This document shows positions 46,150-56,490 of a stretch of DNA of 64,000 bases, piece after piece. A model generated the notes under the pieces. The model was given only the letters and a program-made list of their open reading frames with translations, did not search any database and was not told where the DNA came from. Position numbers and translations under genes: made by a program. Every line of letters begins with the position of its first letter. Within the stretch, counting starts at the first letter, position 1. Origin of the DNA: Inia geoffrensis (taxonomy: Eukaryota > Chordata > Mammalia > Artiodactyla > Iniidae); contig CM070904.1 in the NCBI GenBank assembly GCA_036417435.1, forward strand, positions 18,086,835 to 18,150,834, in the 5' to 3' direction.

Positions 46150-46330
46150 TAACTAATGACCTTTCAGAATTCATTTTCCTTTCTACTTTAGTATTCTCAT
46201 CTATGAAAAAGAAACAGGAAATAGTTTATTGATCTGGCAGAGTTTTAATGAGAAGATTATAAATAATATGCCTAGAAAATCTCATGTGTTTCCTGGGATA
46301 TGGCTCGTTCAAAATGAATGATTGAATCAT
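46150..46330 (+). mobile_element. possible MIR fragment
   Basis: 'ctttagtattctcatctatg' and 'aaaaagaaacagg', and further on 'gttcaaaatgaatgattga', loosely follow the MIR order. Weak. Confidence 0.3.
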
Positions 46331-47261
46331 CATTTTCATTACTAATATTCTGAAAGAGAATATAACCACCACTTTTCATCTTTTTCAAGAAAGTCTCCCT
46401 TTTTTGAGCTCTGTGCTGTTACAAGGACTAAGAGAGAAACCTGTGTACTTGACATTGATGGTTGAATATTTATAGTATCATTGTATTGAAATTACTATGT
46501 ATTTCCCTTAAAAATAATATGATTGAGGGAGATACAATACCTGCCAATCAACTCCAGTATCTTGACAATTACATGGCAAGTATGCGATAATTGATAGAGG
46601 ATTTTAAAAAGCGGTACAACTAATCTGTTGATGTTAATGTGATGGGCACCTCATTATTACAGAAATCCTGATGTCATATTTGTCCTCCTTTCAAAACATA
46701 TTCGACCCATGATAGAGACCTTGGGAATGAAACTGTGTAGCCCCATTTGGCATTTAAACACACCATCTGTTCCCATGCTCTCTGTATTACCTGACACTTA
46801 GAGCAATATCAAACAGCTGCAGTAATCTAACTAGCTCTCACCAGCTGGTTGATTGGCTTCACTAGCAGTTCCCTGCTTAGAATGACTTAATTAACTTATT
46901 CCTAGGGCAAGAAGCCATACGACTATAGACTATGCTTCCATTGATAAGGACAAAGGAGGGAAATATAAAGCCACTAATGTAATAAACAATAATGAAAAGA
47001 AAGTTCTTTACATCATCTTTAATGGAATGGCGAACACGTTATTTATGCGATAAGCGACTGAGTGCTTGGGCTAAGTGAAAACAAGTATGAAATGTGGCAC
47101 GGATCTTCATGTAGCTTACTGACCTCTTTTGGATATAGGTCGTAAGCAGGTAACATAAATTAGAGAACACTAAAAACAACACTAAATGTAGGAGCAGATT
47201 GCACAGCAAATGACATCCTCAATGCTTTTACTCTGCAATCTGAGTGTATTGTCACTTGTCT
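46331..47261. other. repeat-free stretch, possible conserved non-coding element at 46500-47100
   Basis: No repeat or gene was recognised. The part from about 46500 to 47100 keeps several CpGs in AT-rich sequence (agtatgcgataattgatag, atggcgaacacgttatttat, gcgataagcgactgag) and holds cagctg and ttaattaa words. This composition is often seen in developmental enhancers, but I cannot show conservation. Confidence 0.3.
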
Positions 47262-48100
47262 TTTTATTTTTAAAAATCTCAAACATACAGAAATTTTAAA
47301 AGAGTAAAATTAGAGGCCTCTTTATCTTTTTCCCTCGAATTTAATAGGCATTTACATTTTGCCATAATTGTAATATCTACTGTGAAGTAATTTCAAGTCA
47401 ATCACATGTGAGCTACAAAGTCTAAATAATTCAGCATATACCTTTAAAAGTTGAGACATTTTTCTAACTAACTACAATACCATTATTAAATTAAACAAAA
47501 TTAATAATAATTTCTGAGTAAGGTCTAGTAGCCAGGCTATATTTAACTTTTTTCAGTTGTCTTCAAATGTTTTCTATAACTCAATTTTTCAAACCAGGAT
47601 ACACACTAGAACCATACACTGCATCTGGCTGTTATTTTTTCTGCCTTCTTCTCACTTTTTCTTTTCGCAACACTGGCTTGTTGAACAGACTAGTCAGTTG
47701 TCCTGTAAAATGTGCTGTGCTGAATTTTTCTAATGTTAATTTATGCTGTTGTTTAACTTCTACTATTTCGAGCAAAGGGAAAGTTGGATGTAGCAGTTTA
47801 CTAAATTCAAGTTAATCACTTGGGCAAAAACACTTCATAGGCCATGCTGAGGAGTTTCTGTGTCACCTGATGTGATGCATTATGGTGTCTGGTTGTCCCA
47901 TAATTAGTGACAAATTGTGTTAGGGTAGTGGAAGCTTGATCTCTCCACTGAAGTTATGTTTGTTTTCTTGTCCTCAGCAAGAAATCTGTGGAGTCATATT
48001 TACCACATAAATACTCAGTTCCCCATCCATCTTTCATCTTATAGCTTTATCATTCCTTGATGACTACTGCCTCAATCGATGATTTAATTCAAGCTCACAA
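47262..48100 (-). mobile_element. ancient L1 3' UTR (L1M type)
   Basis: A long colinear match, from recall, to a mammalian L1M 3' UTR in reverse complement: aatctcaaacatacagaaat, tacaataccattattaaatt, tttcaaaccaggatacacac, ctagtcagttgtcctgtaaa, cacttcataggccatgctga, ggtgtctggttgtcccataa and gatgactactgcctcaatcg. An 82-codon plus-strand frame inside (47567-47815) is accidental. Confidence 0.65.
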
Positions 48101-48719
48101 AAAGGTGTTTGATTAGACCATTCTTTGCTTAACCATGATAAACCAAGGCAACAACAACACATTTTGTGCTTCTAGGTGTGTCTGAAGTTCTGCTGGTCTA
48201 GACTGGAATCAGCTGGGTGGGACTGGAATCCAGGCTTGGGTGGAGTTCAGTCTGGGCCATATTGCTTTGTTCTTGGCATAGACTAAGGAGAAAGAGTTAC
48301 TTGGGAGCGTAATCTTTTCCTGGTAAAGAGGAGGAGATCCAAACAGCCTGGCAGTAATTTCTCATAACCCTTCAAGTCTCAGCCTAGATCTGGCATAATG
48401 TCTCTTCTGTCCATATTCTATTGGGTAAAGCAAGTCACCTCGCTGAAACCAGCCAATGGAGGAGGGATGTGCACTCTGCTGACTTTAATGGGAGGCACTA
48501 CAAAGTTACATGGCAAAGGCAATTAATGTTATAATTCTTCCACAAGAGGAAGTAACAGGTTGCAAACAATAATCCAATCTACCAAAATAAACTTTTTATT
48601 ATTTATTCACTGTCTTTCTTCAATGTATTAATGACGTACTATCCTTATAATGTGATTTATTTGGATTTAAGATGAGATTCCAGATACAACGTACTGTTTC
48701 AAACACACTTGAGTCCAGA
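48101..48719. other. unassigned DNA
   Basis: Nothing recognised. Confidence 0.35.
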
Positions 48720-48842
48720 TGTCTCTTCCACCTCCTGTCAGATATGAGCACCAATGTAATGTCCAACTTACCTTTGTATCCCTGGCACCCAGCACAATCC
48801 TTAGAACATGGAAGATGCTCAGTAAATGTGGAATGAATTATA
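48720..48842 (+). mobile_element. LINE-2 3' end
   Basis: 'acctttgtatccctggcacc', 'cagcacaatccttagaacat' and 'gctcagtaaatgtggaatga' follow the L2 terminus. Confidence 0.6.
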
Positions 48843-48924
48843 TTTCAGAATAATCCTTTGAATTTTGTAAATAATTCCCATCCAAAGTAATGTATGTCAT
48901 GGCTTCCTTTTTCCCTGCCTACAA

Positions 48925-49085
48925 GTACAATTATCTTTGTTTCTCGACGGAAAGAATAAGACATTGAGAGGGTAAGAAGCATGACAAGCCCAAGGCTAAA
49001 CAGTCAATCAAAGCTAGAGTAGGGACTGGCACCCAATACTTCTGATTCCCTTGCTGTGCATCAGACAGCATGCCCCCACTGCTTT
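48925..49085 (-). mobile_element. MIR SINE fragment
   Basis: 'gacattgagagggtaagaag', 'acaagcccaaggctaaacag' and 'gctagagtagggactggcac' fit reverse-complement MIR. Confidence 0.55.
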
Positions 49086-49193
49086 CATTCTGTATCACAT
49101 GGTTGTTTCCATACATAAGGTAATTGCCACTGGACATTTTGACTATTAATGACAAATTGAGCTCTGTGGTAATTGCTAGATCTTTTATATCTC

Positions 49194-49242
49194 TGATTTA
49201 TCTATGTCTATATCTATCTATGTATATATATTATATATATAC
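49194..49242. repeat. ATCT/TA compound microsatellite
   Basis: 'tatctatgtctatatctatc' is followed by a TATATATTATATATATA run. Confidence 0.85.
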
Positions 49243-50391
49243 AGCTAGAAATAAGTCAAACTGCTTACTCAATTTTAAAGCCAAGGGAAAAGAGACAAAA
49301 TAAAGCAAGATCTCAGGGAAGCTAAGGGAAACTATAATCACAGTTAATATTAGACACAACCGTATTGTTCTATATGGACTGAATTAAATTGCATTCATAT
49401 TAATTCTCAGTAATTAAAAAGTTCATTGAATAAGAAAAGAACGCTAACACATGAACATGTAAATTATATGACTGAAAGCTAGTTTACTGTTCATTTGGAA
49501 ATAAAACTGACATGCAAAAATTTTTTTAAAAAGATCAGTGGTAGGAAATAAGATTTGCACATCTAATTGATTAAGTCCTAACCATTCCACTATAGACACA
49601 CTTAATTACAATCCATAGATTTCAGTAACAAATTATATTCCCACGGCTATAGATCCAGTTCTATAAATATGTGCATCATATTCATTAGCTTGCCCTAAAT
49701 TGAAGTATTTTGAGGGGTTTCTTTCACTATCCCCTTTGTTTCAGAATATCAAGTCTGCCACTCTATGGGCTTATTGGATAGAAAAATGATTGATTAGACT
49801 TGACTAGCTGTGTTGATCATTTATGCACAATTAATAGAAAGGCTTTTGCCATCATTATGGCATTTCATAGACTACTTATACACTCTAGTGGGAAAAATTG
49901 GTCAAAGCACTTTTTTTCTGGAGAGAAAAATCAAACAAACAACAAGTAAATATATAGCACTTAAGCACTGCAATGATATTGGAACTCCCTAGAGTGTCCT
50001 GAAATTGTGTAGCAAACTGATATAATAAAATCTGACTCAAAAAGCCACTTAAACCACACTAATCAGATGGATAATAAAAATCAAGCAAGTATTGAACTGC
50101 AAGGCAGTCACAAAGATGCTCAAAGGTTAATTAGGTTCATGAATACAGGATATGCTGCCCTGGGATTTATTCCTCAGGGGCTTTAGACAGATTCATAAGG
50201 GAGCTTGACATATAACTCAAAAATTCACTAGGATTTGTTTATATTAAAAAGTTATTTGAAAAAAAAGACCAAGCTTTAGGAATTGGGGTAGGGTGGAGGT
50301 TGATGGGAGGGAATAGAAAAAAATTAATAACAACAGTGAAATTACTTTGGAAAATTCATAAATAAATTTAAATTTATTTTTATCCTAGCTA
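49243..50391. other. repeat-free stretch, possible conserved non-coding DNA at 49350-50230
   Basis: No repeat recognised over about 1.1 kb. It is rich in TAATTA/ATTAAT words (aattaaattgcattcatatt, cacttaattacaatccatag, gatcatttatgcacaattaa). Inference only. Confidence 0.3.
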
Positions 50392-50613
50392 CATAAATAG
50401 AATTTTTTTTTTTTTCTTTCTGCGGTACGCGGGCCTCTCACTGTTGTGGCCTCTCCCGTTGCGGAGCACAGGCTCCGCGGCCATGGCTCACGGGCCCAGC
50501 CGCTCCGCGGCATGTGGGATCTTCCCGGACTGGGGCACAAACCCGTGTCCCCTGCATCGGCAGGCAGACTCTCAACCACTGCGCCACCAGGGAAGCCCCA
50601 TAAATAGAATTTT
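50392..50613 (-). mobile_element. CHR-type SINE, short class, internal deletion, 15-bp TSD
   Basis: A T-run then ctgcggtacgcgggcctctc, and the closing actgcgccaccagggaagcc. The perfect target duplication cataaatagaatttt is at 50392-50406 and 50599-50613. About 14-15 bases are absent at 50477 (ggctccg joins directly to cggccatgg), which no other short-class copy here lacks. Confidence 0.96.
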
Positions 50614-50654
50614 AAAAGACACAGAAAGCTCCAATGATGAGAGTACGAAGAAAC

Positions 50655-50795
50655 TCTGTATGAGGTGGGGAAGCAAAGGTTGGGGTTTGGGTTCTAATCC
50701 CAACCTTGTCCCTTTCAAACTTTGCGTGCTGGCATTTCATGGAACATCTTTGGTCCTCAGTTTCTCCCTCTAAAAGATGAAATCTAATCTAGGTT
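50655..50795 (+). mobile_element. MIR SINE fragment
   Basis: 'ggtttgggttctaatcccaa' with 'tggtcctcagtttctccctc' and 'taaaagatgaaat' follow MIR plus-strand order. Confidence 0.6.
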
Positions 50796-50954
50796 ATTTT
50801 ATCTTTCATGCCTCCTCCATAAATTGAATGTCCATAACCTACTAATTTTCTTCTCCAATATTTTCAGTGTCATACAAAAATGCTAATGTGTGTGTGTAGG
50901 AGAGATTGGATACCTAACAACTGAAATGTCAAAGCCTCTAAAAATTTATTTCAC

Positions 50955-51052
50955 AGTAAATTCAATTCAGTATTGTTTTCTGGGAGCTGAACATGTGCCA
51001 GAAACTGTGCTAGGTGCCAGAGATCTGGAGATAAATGCCATGTTCCATAGAC
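50955..51052 (-). mobile_element. LINE-2 3' fragment
   Basis: 'gagctgaacatgtgccagaa', 'actgtgctaggtgccagaga' and 'tctggagataaatgcc' match reverse-complement L2. Confidence 0.55.
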
Positions 51053-51239
51053 TCCCTTTCACTATTATTAGTAAGTTTAGTGATTAGCTACTTTGGTGTG
51101 AATATCAAGTATCAATAACTACATATATCTGATATACACTCATAAGATTTCAATAGAATCCTTTTATGTGATTCTTATGTAAAAATAACAGAGAGCTGAG
51201 AATATTTTTAATAATCAAGGTTATTTACTGATTAGTGAA

Positions 51240-51412
51240 TATCATTTATTTGATCAGCACAACTCTACGAATTAGCAAATATTGTTTCCACGTAAACAAA
51301 TGAAGATTATATGGCTTAGAGGCTCACTGAAGGTCACACAGCTCATAAGAGACTAAGCTGAGAAGTGAACTCAGGCTTTATTTTACCAACTACCAACTAC
51401 TCTGCCTCTTGC
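51240..51412 (-). mobile_element. MIR SINE
   Basis: 'ctcactgaaggtcacacagc', 'tcataagagactaagctgag' and 'aagtgaactcaggcttta', preceded by 'aaacaaatgaagattatatg', are in reverse MIR order. Confidence 0.65.
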
Positions 51413-52204
51413 AAGCATGTACTATAAGGCTTTTGGGTTTGTTTGCTTGTTTTCTGATATTATGGATCGAGTCTCACAGACTCATTCATGTTCCCTCAGC
51501 AAGTACTGTAGACTAATCAGATTTAGGAGAGACTGACCTTGAAGGGAACTCCTATCATCTGACCATGTGTAGCTGGAAGAAACAGCTAAAGGCACAGTGA
51601 GGAAAAAGTAAAGAAAAGGCTGATGTGTGACTGAAGTTTTGCCATAAATAATGAGGAAAAAAAAATCACCAAGCATTCAAATTCAGAAAGTTTGAGGTAG
51701 AGCATCTCTGGCACTTAAAATAACATGGTTTCAGGCTACGGAATCTTCAAGGGAGAGGTGCTCAGCCCCGTCTACACTTTGGGGTTGGGAAACCCTCCAG
51801 AGGTGTTGAGGCTGGAGATGATTTCTCAAGCCTGACAAAGACCTGGACAAAAAGGGAGGTGGAAATGTGAGGACCAGATTCCGGGAAAGGGAAGGGCACA
51901 AAGGCAGAAGCAGGGGAAAGAGGTGGCTGAAGAAGTACAGTTGATGAAGTTACCCTGATGCAAAACCCAGGTCAAGCCCGGCAAAGGAAGGGCCAAAGAA
52001 GAAGAACAAGTGCAGGGAGAAGTTGTATAGGATTCGGATTTGGCCTTGACAGTTATGTCAAATTTAAAAAGGAAGTGTGTGAGTGTGTGTGCAGCTGCAG
52101 GGCTGGAGAAGCAGTGTGAGCAAGGGTGTGAGTGGAAAAGAGTAGCTAACATGGATGGTTTGTACTACAGAAAAGAGGGTGAAAAAATGGAAAAATAAGC
52201 CAGG
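51413..52204. other. unassigned DNA
   Basis: A purine-rich stretch at about 51830-52140 (many AAG/GGA runs) has no recognisable origin. A 108-codon minus-strand frame over it (51826-52152) is probably chance. Confidence 0.4.
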
Positions 52205-52322
52205 AAGTTAGCACGGCCCATTTGACAGATGAGAAAACCCTCCAAGCTAGTGACAGAACTGGGAATCGATCTAGGTGTTTTCTGTTCCAAAGCCTGTGCA
52301 CCATCTCCTTACGCTGTGCTGT
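52205..52322 (-). mobile_element. MIR SINE fragment
   Basis: 'catttgacagatgagaaaac', 'agctagtgacagaactggga' and 'ccaaagcctgtgcaccatct' match reverse-complement MIR. Confidence 0.6.
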
Positions 52323-52399
52323 GATTAACAGCTGTTTACACAGAGGAAACAGCTTGGACAGTTATCTTGGGTGATTTATTGATTTTTAAGGAATTAGCA

Positions 52400-52765
52400 A
52401 AAGGTAGGGAATAATTTAAATATCCAACAGTAGGAAAATAAAGTGAAATAAATGAGGACATGACCATAACATGGAATATTATAAAGCTATTAGTTGTTTT
52501 TAAAATGTATTCAATGGCATGAATAAATGTTTTTCTCATAATCTTACATAAACAAAAAATCAGAATATAAAACTGCTATAATATAACTTCAAATATTTTG
52601 CATGTGAATGAATAAGAGATTGGATGGAACTGTATAAAAATATTAATAGGAGTTTTGTCGGAACTGTGGAGCCATCAATTGTTCATCTTTATGAATTCCT
52701 ACATTTTCCATATTTTCTGAATTTATTATTCATGGAATGAGAAAATAAACTTTATGAAGGAAAAA
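52400..52765 (+). mobile_element. old L1 3' end
   Basis: 'aatttaaatatccaacagta', 'catggaatattataaagcta', 'caatggcatgaataaatgtt' and 'tttccatattttctgaattt' are in plus-strand L1 3'-end order. Confidence 0.6.
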
Positions 52766-53690
52766 TAAGGCGGAAAATGACAGAAACTGAAGTGCAGACA
52801 ATATTCTCAACGAATTTCATTCCCTGTGTGCACAAGAAATCAGGCTATCACCATTCTCCACTTTTTATAACAAGATGAAAAAAATGGAAATCCTGGATGA
52901 GTAGATAATTAAAACTTGCACAGGCCTATCAAAGCAAGGACACTCCAGCTCCCATTTCTACTTGGTGCCTGAACCTTGTCACGCCTACGAGTTTTCTTTC
53001 AAAACATTCAATAGAGAATGAGAGGCCATCCCTGCCGGTAAGTACAGTGTAGGCTGCAGGTGCTGGGACAGCCTTCATAGTTATACCTGAGGCTGTAGGA
53101 GGAGTGCAATTGTGTGGTCAGGAAACTGTATCTGACCATGATCACTCAGTGCCCAATGTCAGAAAATAGCTCGCTGCTAAAAAAGCATCTTGCCTGTGTG
53201 TGGAAGGGAGGTGGTAGTTGAGGAGAACTGTGGATTAAGCAGCGAAGGGAGAGGCACAACCCAGATGCAGACAGAACTGCTGGAGATGCTGGGCAGGGAG
53301 ACTGCAGGACAGAAAGAGCAGAGCCTCTTCTAGAAACCGTGCCAGGCCCTCTGCTGCCAAGAACCCAGAGACCCAGCTGGGAGAAGCTGTTTACTTGTTT
53401 GCATGTTGGTTGGTTGGTTGTCTGGTTGGTTGGTTTAAAGTGCATGAGAGAATTGCCCTCAACCGGCTTCCCTGATGGCCAGCCTCTTGGACCGTGTTTG
53501 GCTTTGTCTTGAGTCACCTGGACACAGGCCCTAATCCCCAGCACAGTCGTTCTCTCCTAACCTGGCCCTTAAAGTAAGCTACTCCAAATATAAAATACTC
53601 TCATATGATATGTACCAAGATGATCAGGACTATCTGCTCTCCCAACATTTGCTCTGAATGTTGTATATTTATTTCATGCAGTTTAAGAAC
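52766..53690. other. unassigned DNA with a TTGG run
   Basis: It contains a short (TTGG)n run at 53405-53436. A 132-codon minus-strand frame (53146-53544) crosses this run and has no family resemblance. No gene. Confidence 0.4.
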
Positions 53691-54211
53691 ACATTCACTC
53701 TTTTCCTTATCATTATTATTATTTTTTAATTGAAGTATAGTTGATTTACAATGTTGTGTTTCAGGTGCACAGCAAAGTGATGCAGTGATACATATATGTA
53801 TCTATTATTTTTCAGATTCTTTTGCCTTATAGGTTGTTACAAAATATTGACTATAGTTCCCTGTACTATACAGTAGGCCCTTGTTGGCCATTTTATATAT
53901 AGTAATGTGTATAAGATATAGGCACCCCAATGTTCATTGCAGCACTATTTACAATAGCCAAGACATGGAAGCAACCCAGGCGTCCACTGACAGATGAATG
54001 GATAAAGAAGATGTGGTGTATACATACAATGGAATATTACCCAGCCATAAAAAAGAATGAAATAATGCCATTTGCAGCAACATGGATGGACTTAGAGATT
54101 GTCATACTAAGTGAAGTAAGCCGGACAGAGAAAGGCAAATATCATATGGTATGGCTTACATGTTGAATCTAAAAAATATTAATAATAATACAAAAGAAAA
54201 CATTCACTCTT
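53691..54211 (-). mobile_element. twin-primed (5'-inverted) LINE-1 with TSD
   Basis: The left part (about 53703-53920) is an L1 3' UTR in reverse complement: a T-rich tail, then attgaagtatagttgattta and gtgcacagcaaagtgatgca. The right part (about 53925-54180) is L1 ORF2 end in the forward sense: IWKQ-type AKTWKQPRRPLTDEWIKK and [17 protein letters not shown]. The target duplication acattcactctt is at 53691-53702 and 54200-54211. One duplication around two opposed L1 segments is the signature of twin priming. A part of the 3' UTR is missing at the junction. Confidence 0.88.
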
Positions 54212-54497
54212 CTGAATCTGCCCTTTTGAGTGACAGCCTTGGCTTCTAATCATATCGCCCGTAAAATATAGTCATGTTACAGATATCTGGTCCCCTAGCT
54301 ATGGAAGGTCCAATGTAGCAGGTTTGGGGATCTATAATTTTAGCAAGTTTCTTAAATTATTGTGGTGACCAACCAGGGTGTACCATCCCTTCTCTAGAAA
54401 ATTAATATAGAAGGTGAATACAGACAAAAATCCAAATATGCAACTGTTATGTATACCATAGGGACAATGTGGGATACAAAAGAGTACTCTTTTTCCT
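54212..54497. other. unassigned DNA
   Basis: Nothing recognised. Confidence 0.35.
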
Positions 54498-54612
54498 ATG
54501 TGAGCCTCTGTTTTGTCATCTGTAAAATGGAGATGCTGTTATCCACCACAGTGTTGTTCATGTGAAATACTTAGCACAATCCGGGCACAAAGTAGGTTAC
54601 TCAACGAATATG
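54498..54612 (+). mobile_element. MIR SINE fragment
   Basis: 'gtgagcctctgttttgtcat', 'ctgtaaaatggagatgctgt' and 'aatccgggcacaaagtaggt' fit plus-strand MIR. Confidence 0.65.
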
Positions 54613-56399
54613 GAGACCACCTTCCCTTTCTTCTGGAATTTGGTCAAGTGCATTTAAGAATGCCAACAAGCAGCTCCGATCTCTAGTGCACCAAAGGCAT
54701 TTGGGATTAAAGAGTACAGTTGTCCTGGTTGAATGTTTTCCAGGTTAAAAACATGCCTCTTACTTCCCATTGTCGTATAGTAACTTGGTAAGGGTTTCTC
54801 ATTCAGGAGTTTCAAAAACTTCCTTTTGACACCCTGAAATTTTAGTCTATGCCACCTCATTGGTTAATTTCTGAAAATTTTCAAGGGGCGGGGGGAGTCT
54901 TTCCATCAGTAATTAGTAATTGGGAGTTTGGATAGAGCAGTTGAGAATCTTTCTGTGTTAAATTTTCCTCCCTAAAACTGAACCTCAGTTTTCTCCACCT
55001 ATAAAATGGAGAAAATTAAGGAACCAGATACCACTTGCATCATCTGAAGCCCTCTTGGCCTCACCTGTCTGGGCCCAACAATCCCTGTGTGGTGCACATA
55101 CTGAGGCTTCCCTAGGGGCAGCCATGGCTCTGATGCACTAGAGACTAGAATGACTGTTAGAGGGGGAACTTAAGGCCATGAAGATAATCTCCGGTCAGAG
55201 AGACACAAGCATGGATGAATCCATCCTCCCTTCCCCCCCATCCCCTCTGAGAAACTTCTGAGCCACAAGTTAGATAGCTTCTCGGGGAGAATGTACTGTT
55301 GATCAAGCCATCTGTGATACTTGGTTATGACCACTTTGATAAAGCATCCTCGTCTTCGCTCTTTCTCCTTCTGTGCTTCATTTTCTTGCATCCTCTCTCT
55401 CTTGTCCCCAGAGTCGTCTTCTCAATTAAAATAATGGTCCAAAAAGCTCTTCAACTCTACATTCTGGGTAACCTTTCTGCTAAGACACATATATTTATTT
55501 CTTAGAATTGATGTGGAGATCAAATTAGGTAGTTCACAGAAATGTGTTATAAATAGAATTCAATAAATGTTAAATTACCATCATCATATATCCTAATTTG
55601 TATTTCTCAAGCTGCCAGATATAGTTGTATATCGTTCCCGCTAGCTCTTCTAACCCCTCTCCTACACCTATCTTTTCTGGCCACCATTTATGGTTGTTGG
55701 CGGGGGTTTTTTGTTCTCTTTTTCTGAAATTGGAGAACAAATCTATGCTTAGTATGTTACTGATAAGTATGACTCCTCTGGGCAAAGATTTAAATGGCAC
55801 TAATTATCTAAACGACCTGGTAATTCTCTATTAGCCTCTTACTGTTTCTTGAGTGTTTGCTCAAAAGATTGTAACCCACTATGGATAAGGGCTATCACCC
55901 CACTTAGACCTCCCACGAGCCAGCTCCCTTAGAGCCAGTAAATACTTATATTTGGAGAGTTTCAAAGTAATGACCAAGGTTTAAGGGGAGATGGTGCTGT
56001 TCGCATAGATGGCTGAAACCTCATGAGCTGGGCGGTGGATGGAGACTTTGGGGGACATGACCAGCTCAAAAGCTTGTGGGTCCATAAACTCTCAGAGAGT
56101 AAGGTTCTTCCTTAATCCCCCAATCAGTGCACTGGATAGACAGAATTCTTCCCTGAAAGGAAAGATCATGACAGGTCCAAGAACAGTAGTTTGTGGGTTG
56201 AGTTGGCACTCAGACTGACTTTGTGTGCAAATCACTTAGGAGGAATTTGGAAGTCTCTATAAAGAAACAAAATCAAACGAAAGCACATTACAGCCTGTTC
56301 TCAGTGAGAAGAAGAGAACACAAGGCAAAGAAGGAAAGATATTTCCCCACTCAAGGTTGATGTGTATAGGAGTGGCCTACCTTGCTTAATACAAAGTGT
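54613..56399. other. unassigned DNA
   Basis: Mostly unrecognised. A weak MIR 3' tail is possible at 55510-55590 (gttataaatagaattcaata, aatgttaaattaccatcatc). Confidence 0.4.
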
Positions 56400-56490
56400 C
56401 TCGCTCATGTAAACCCCCAGTGCCTGGCAGAGTTCTTGGCTTATTATGTGCTCTGTAGGAATTTGTTGACTAATAGCATGATACGATGAA
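56400..56490 (+). mobile_element. LINE-2 3' end fragment
   Basis: 'ccagtgcctggcagagttct', 'tggcttattatgtgctctgt' and 'aggaatttgttgactaa' fit the L2 terminus. Confidence 0.45.

Noticed and set aside
53146..53544. 132-codon minus-strand frame with NQTTNQPT-like repeat
   Set aside because: The repeat is the (TTGG)n microsatellite. The rest has no similarity to a known protein.
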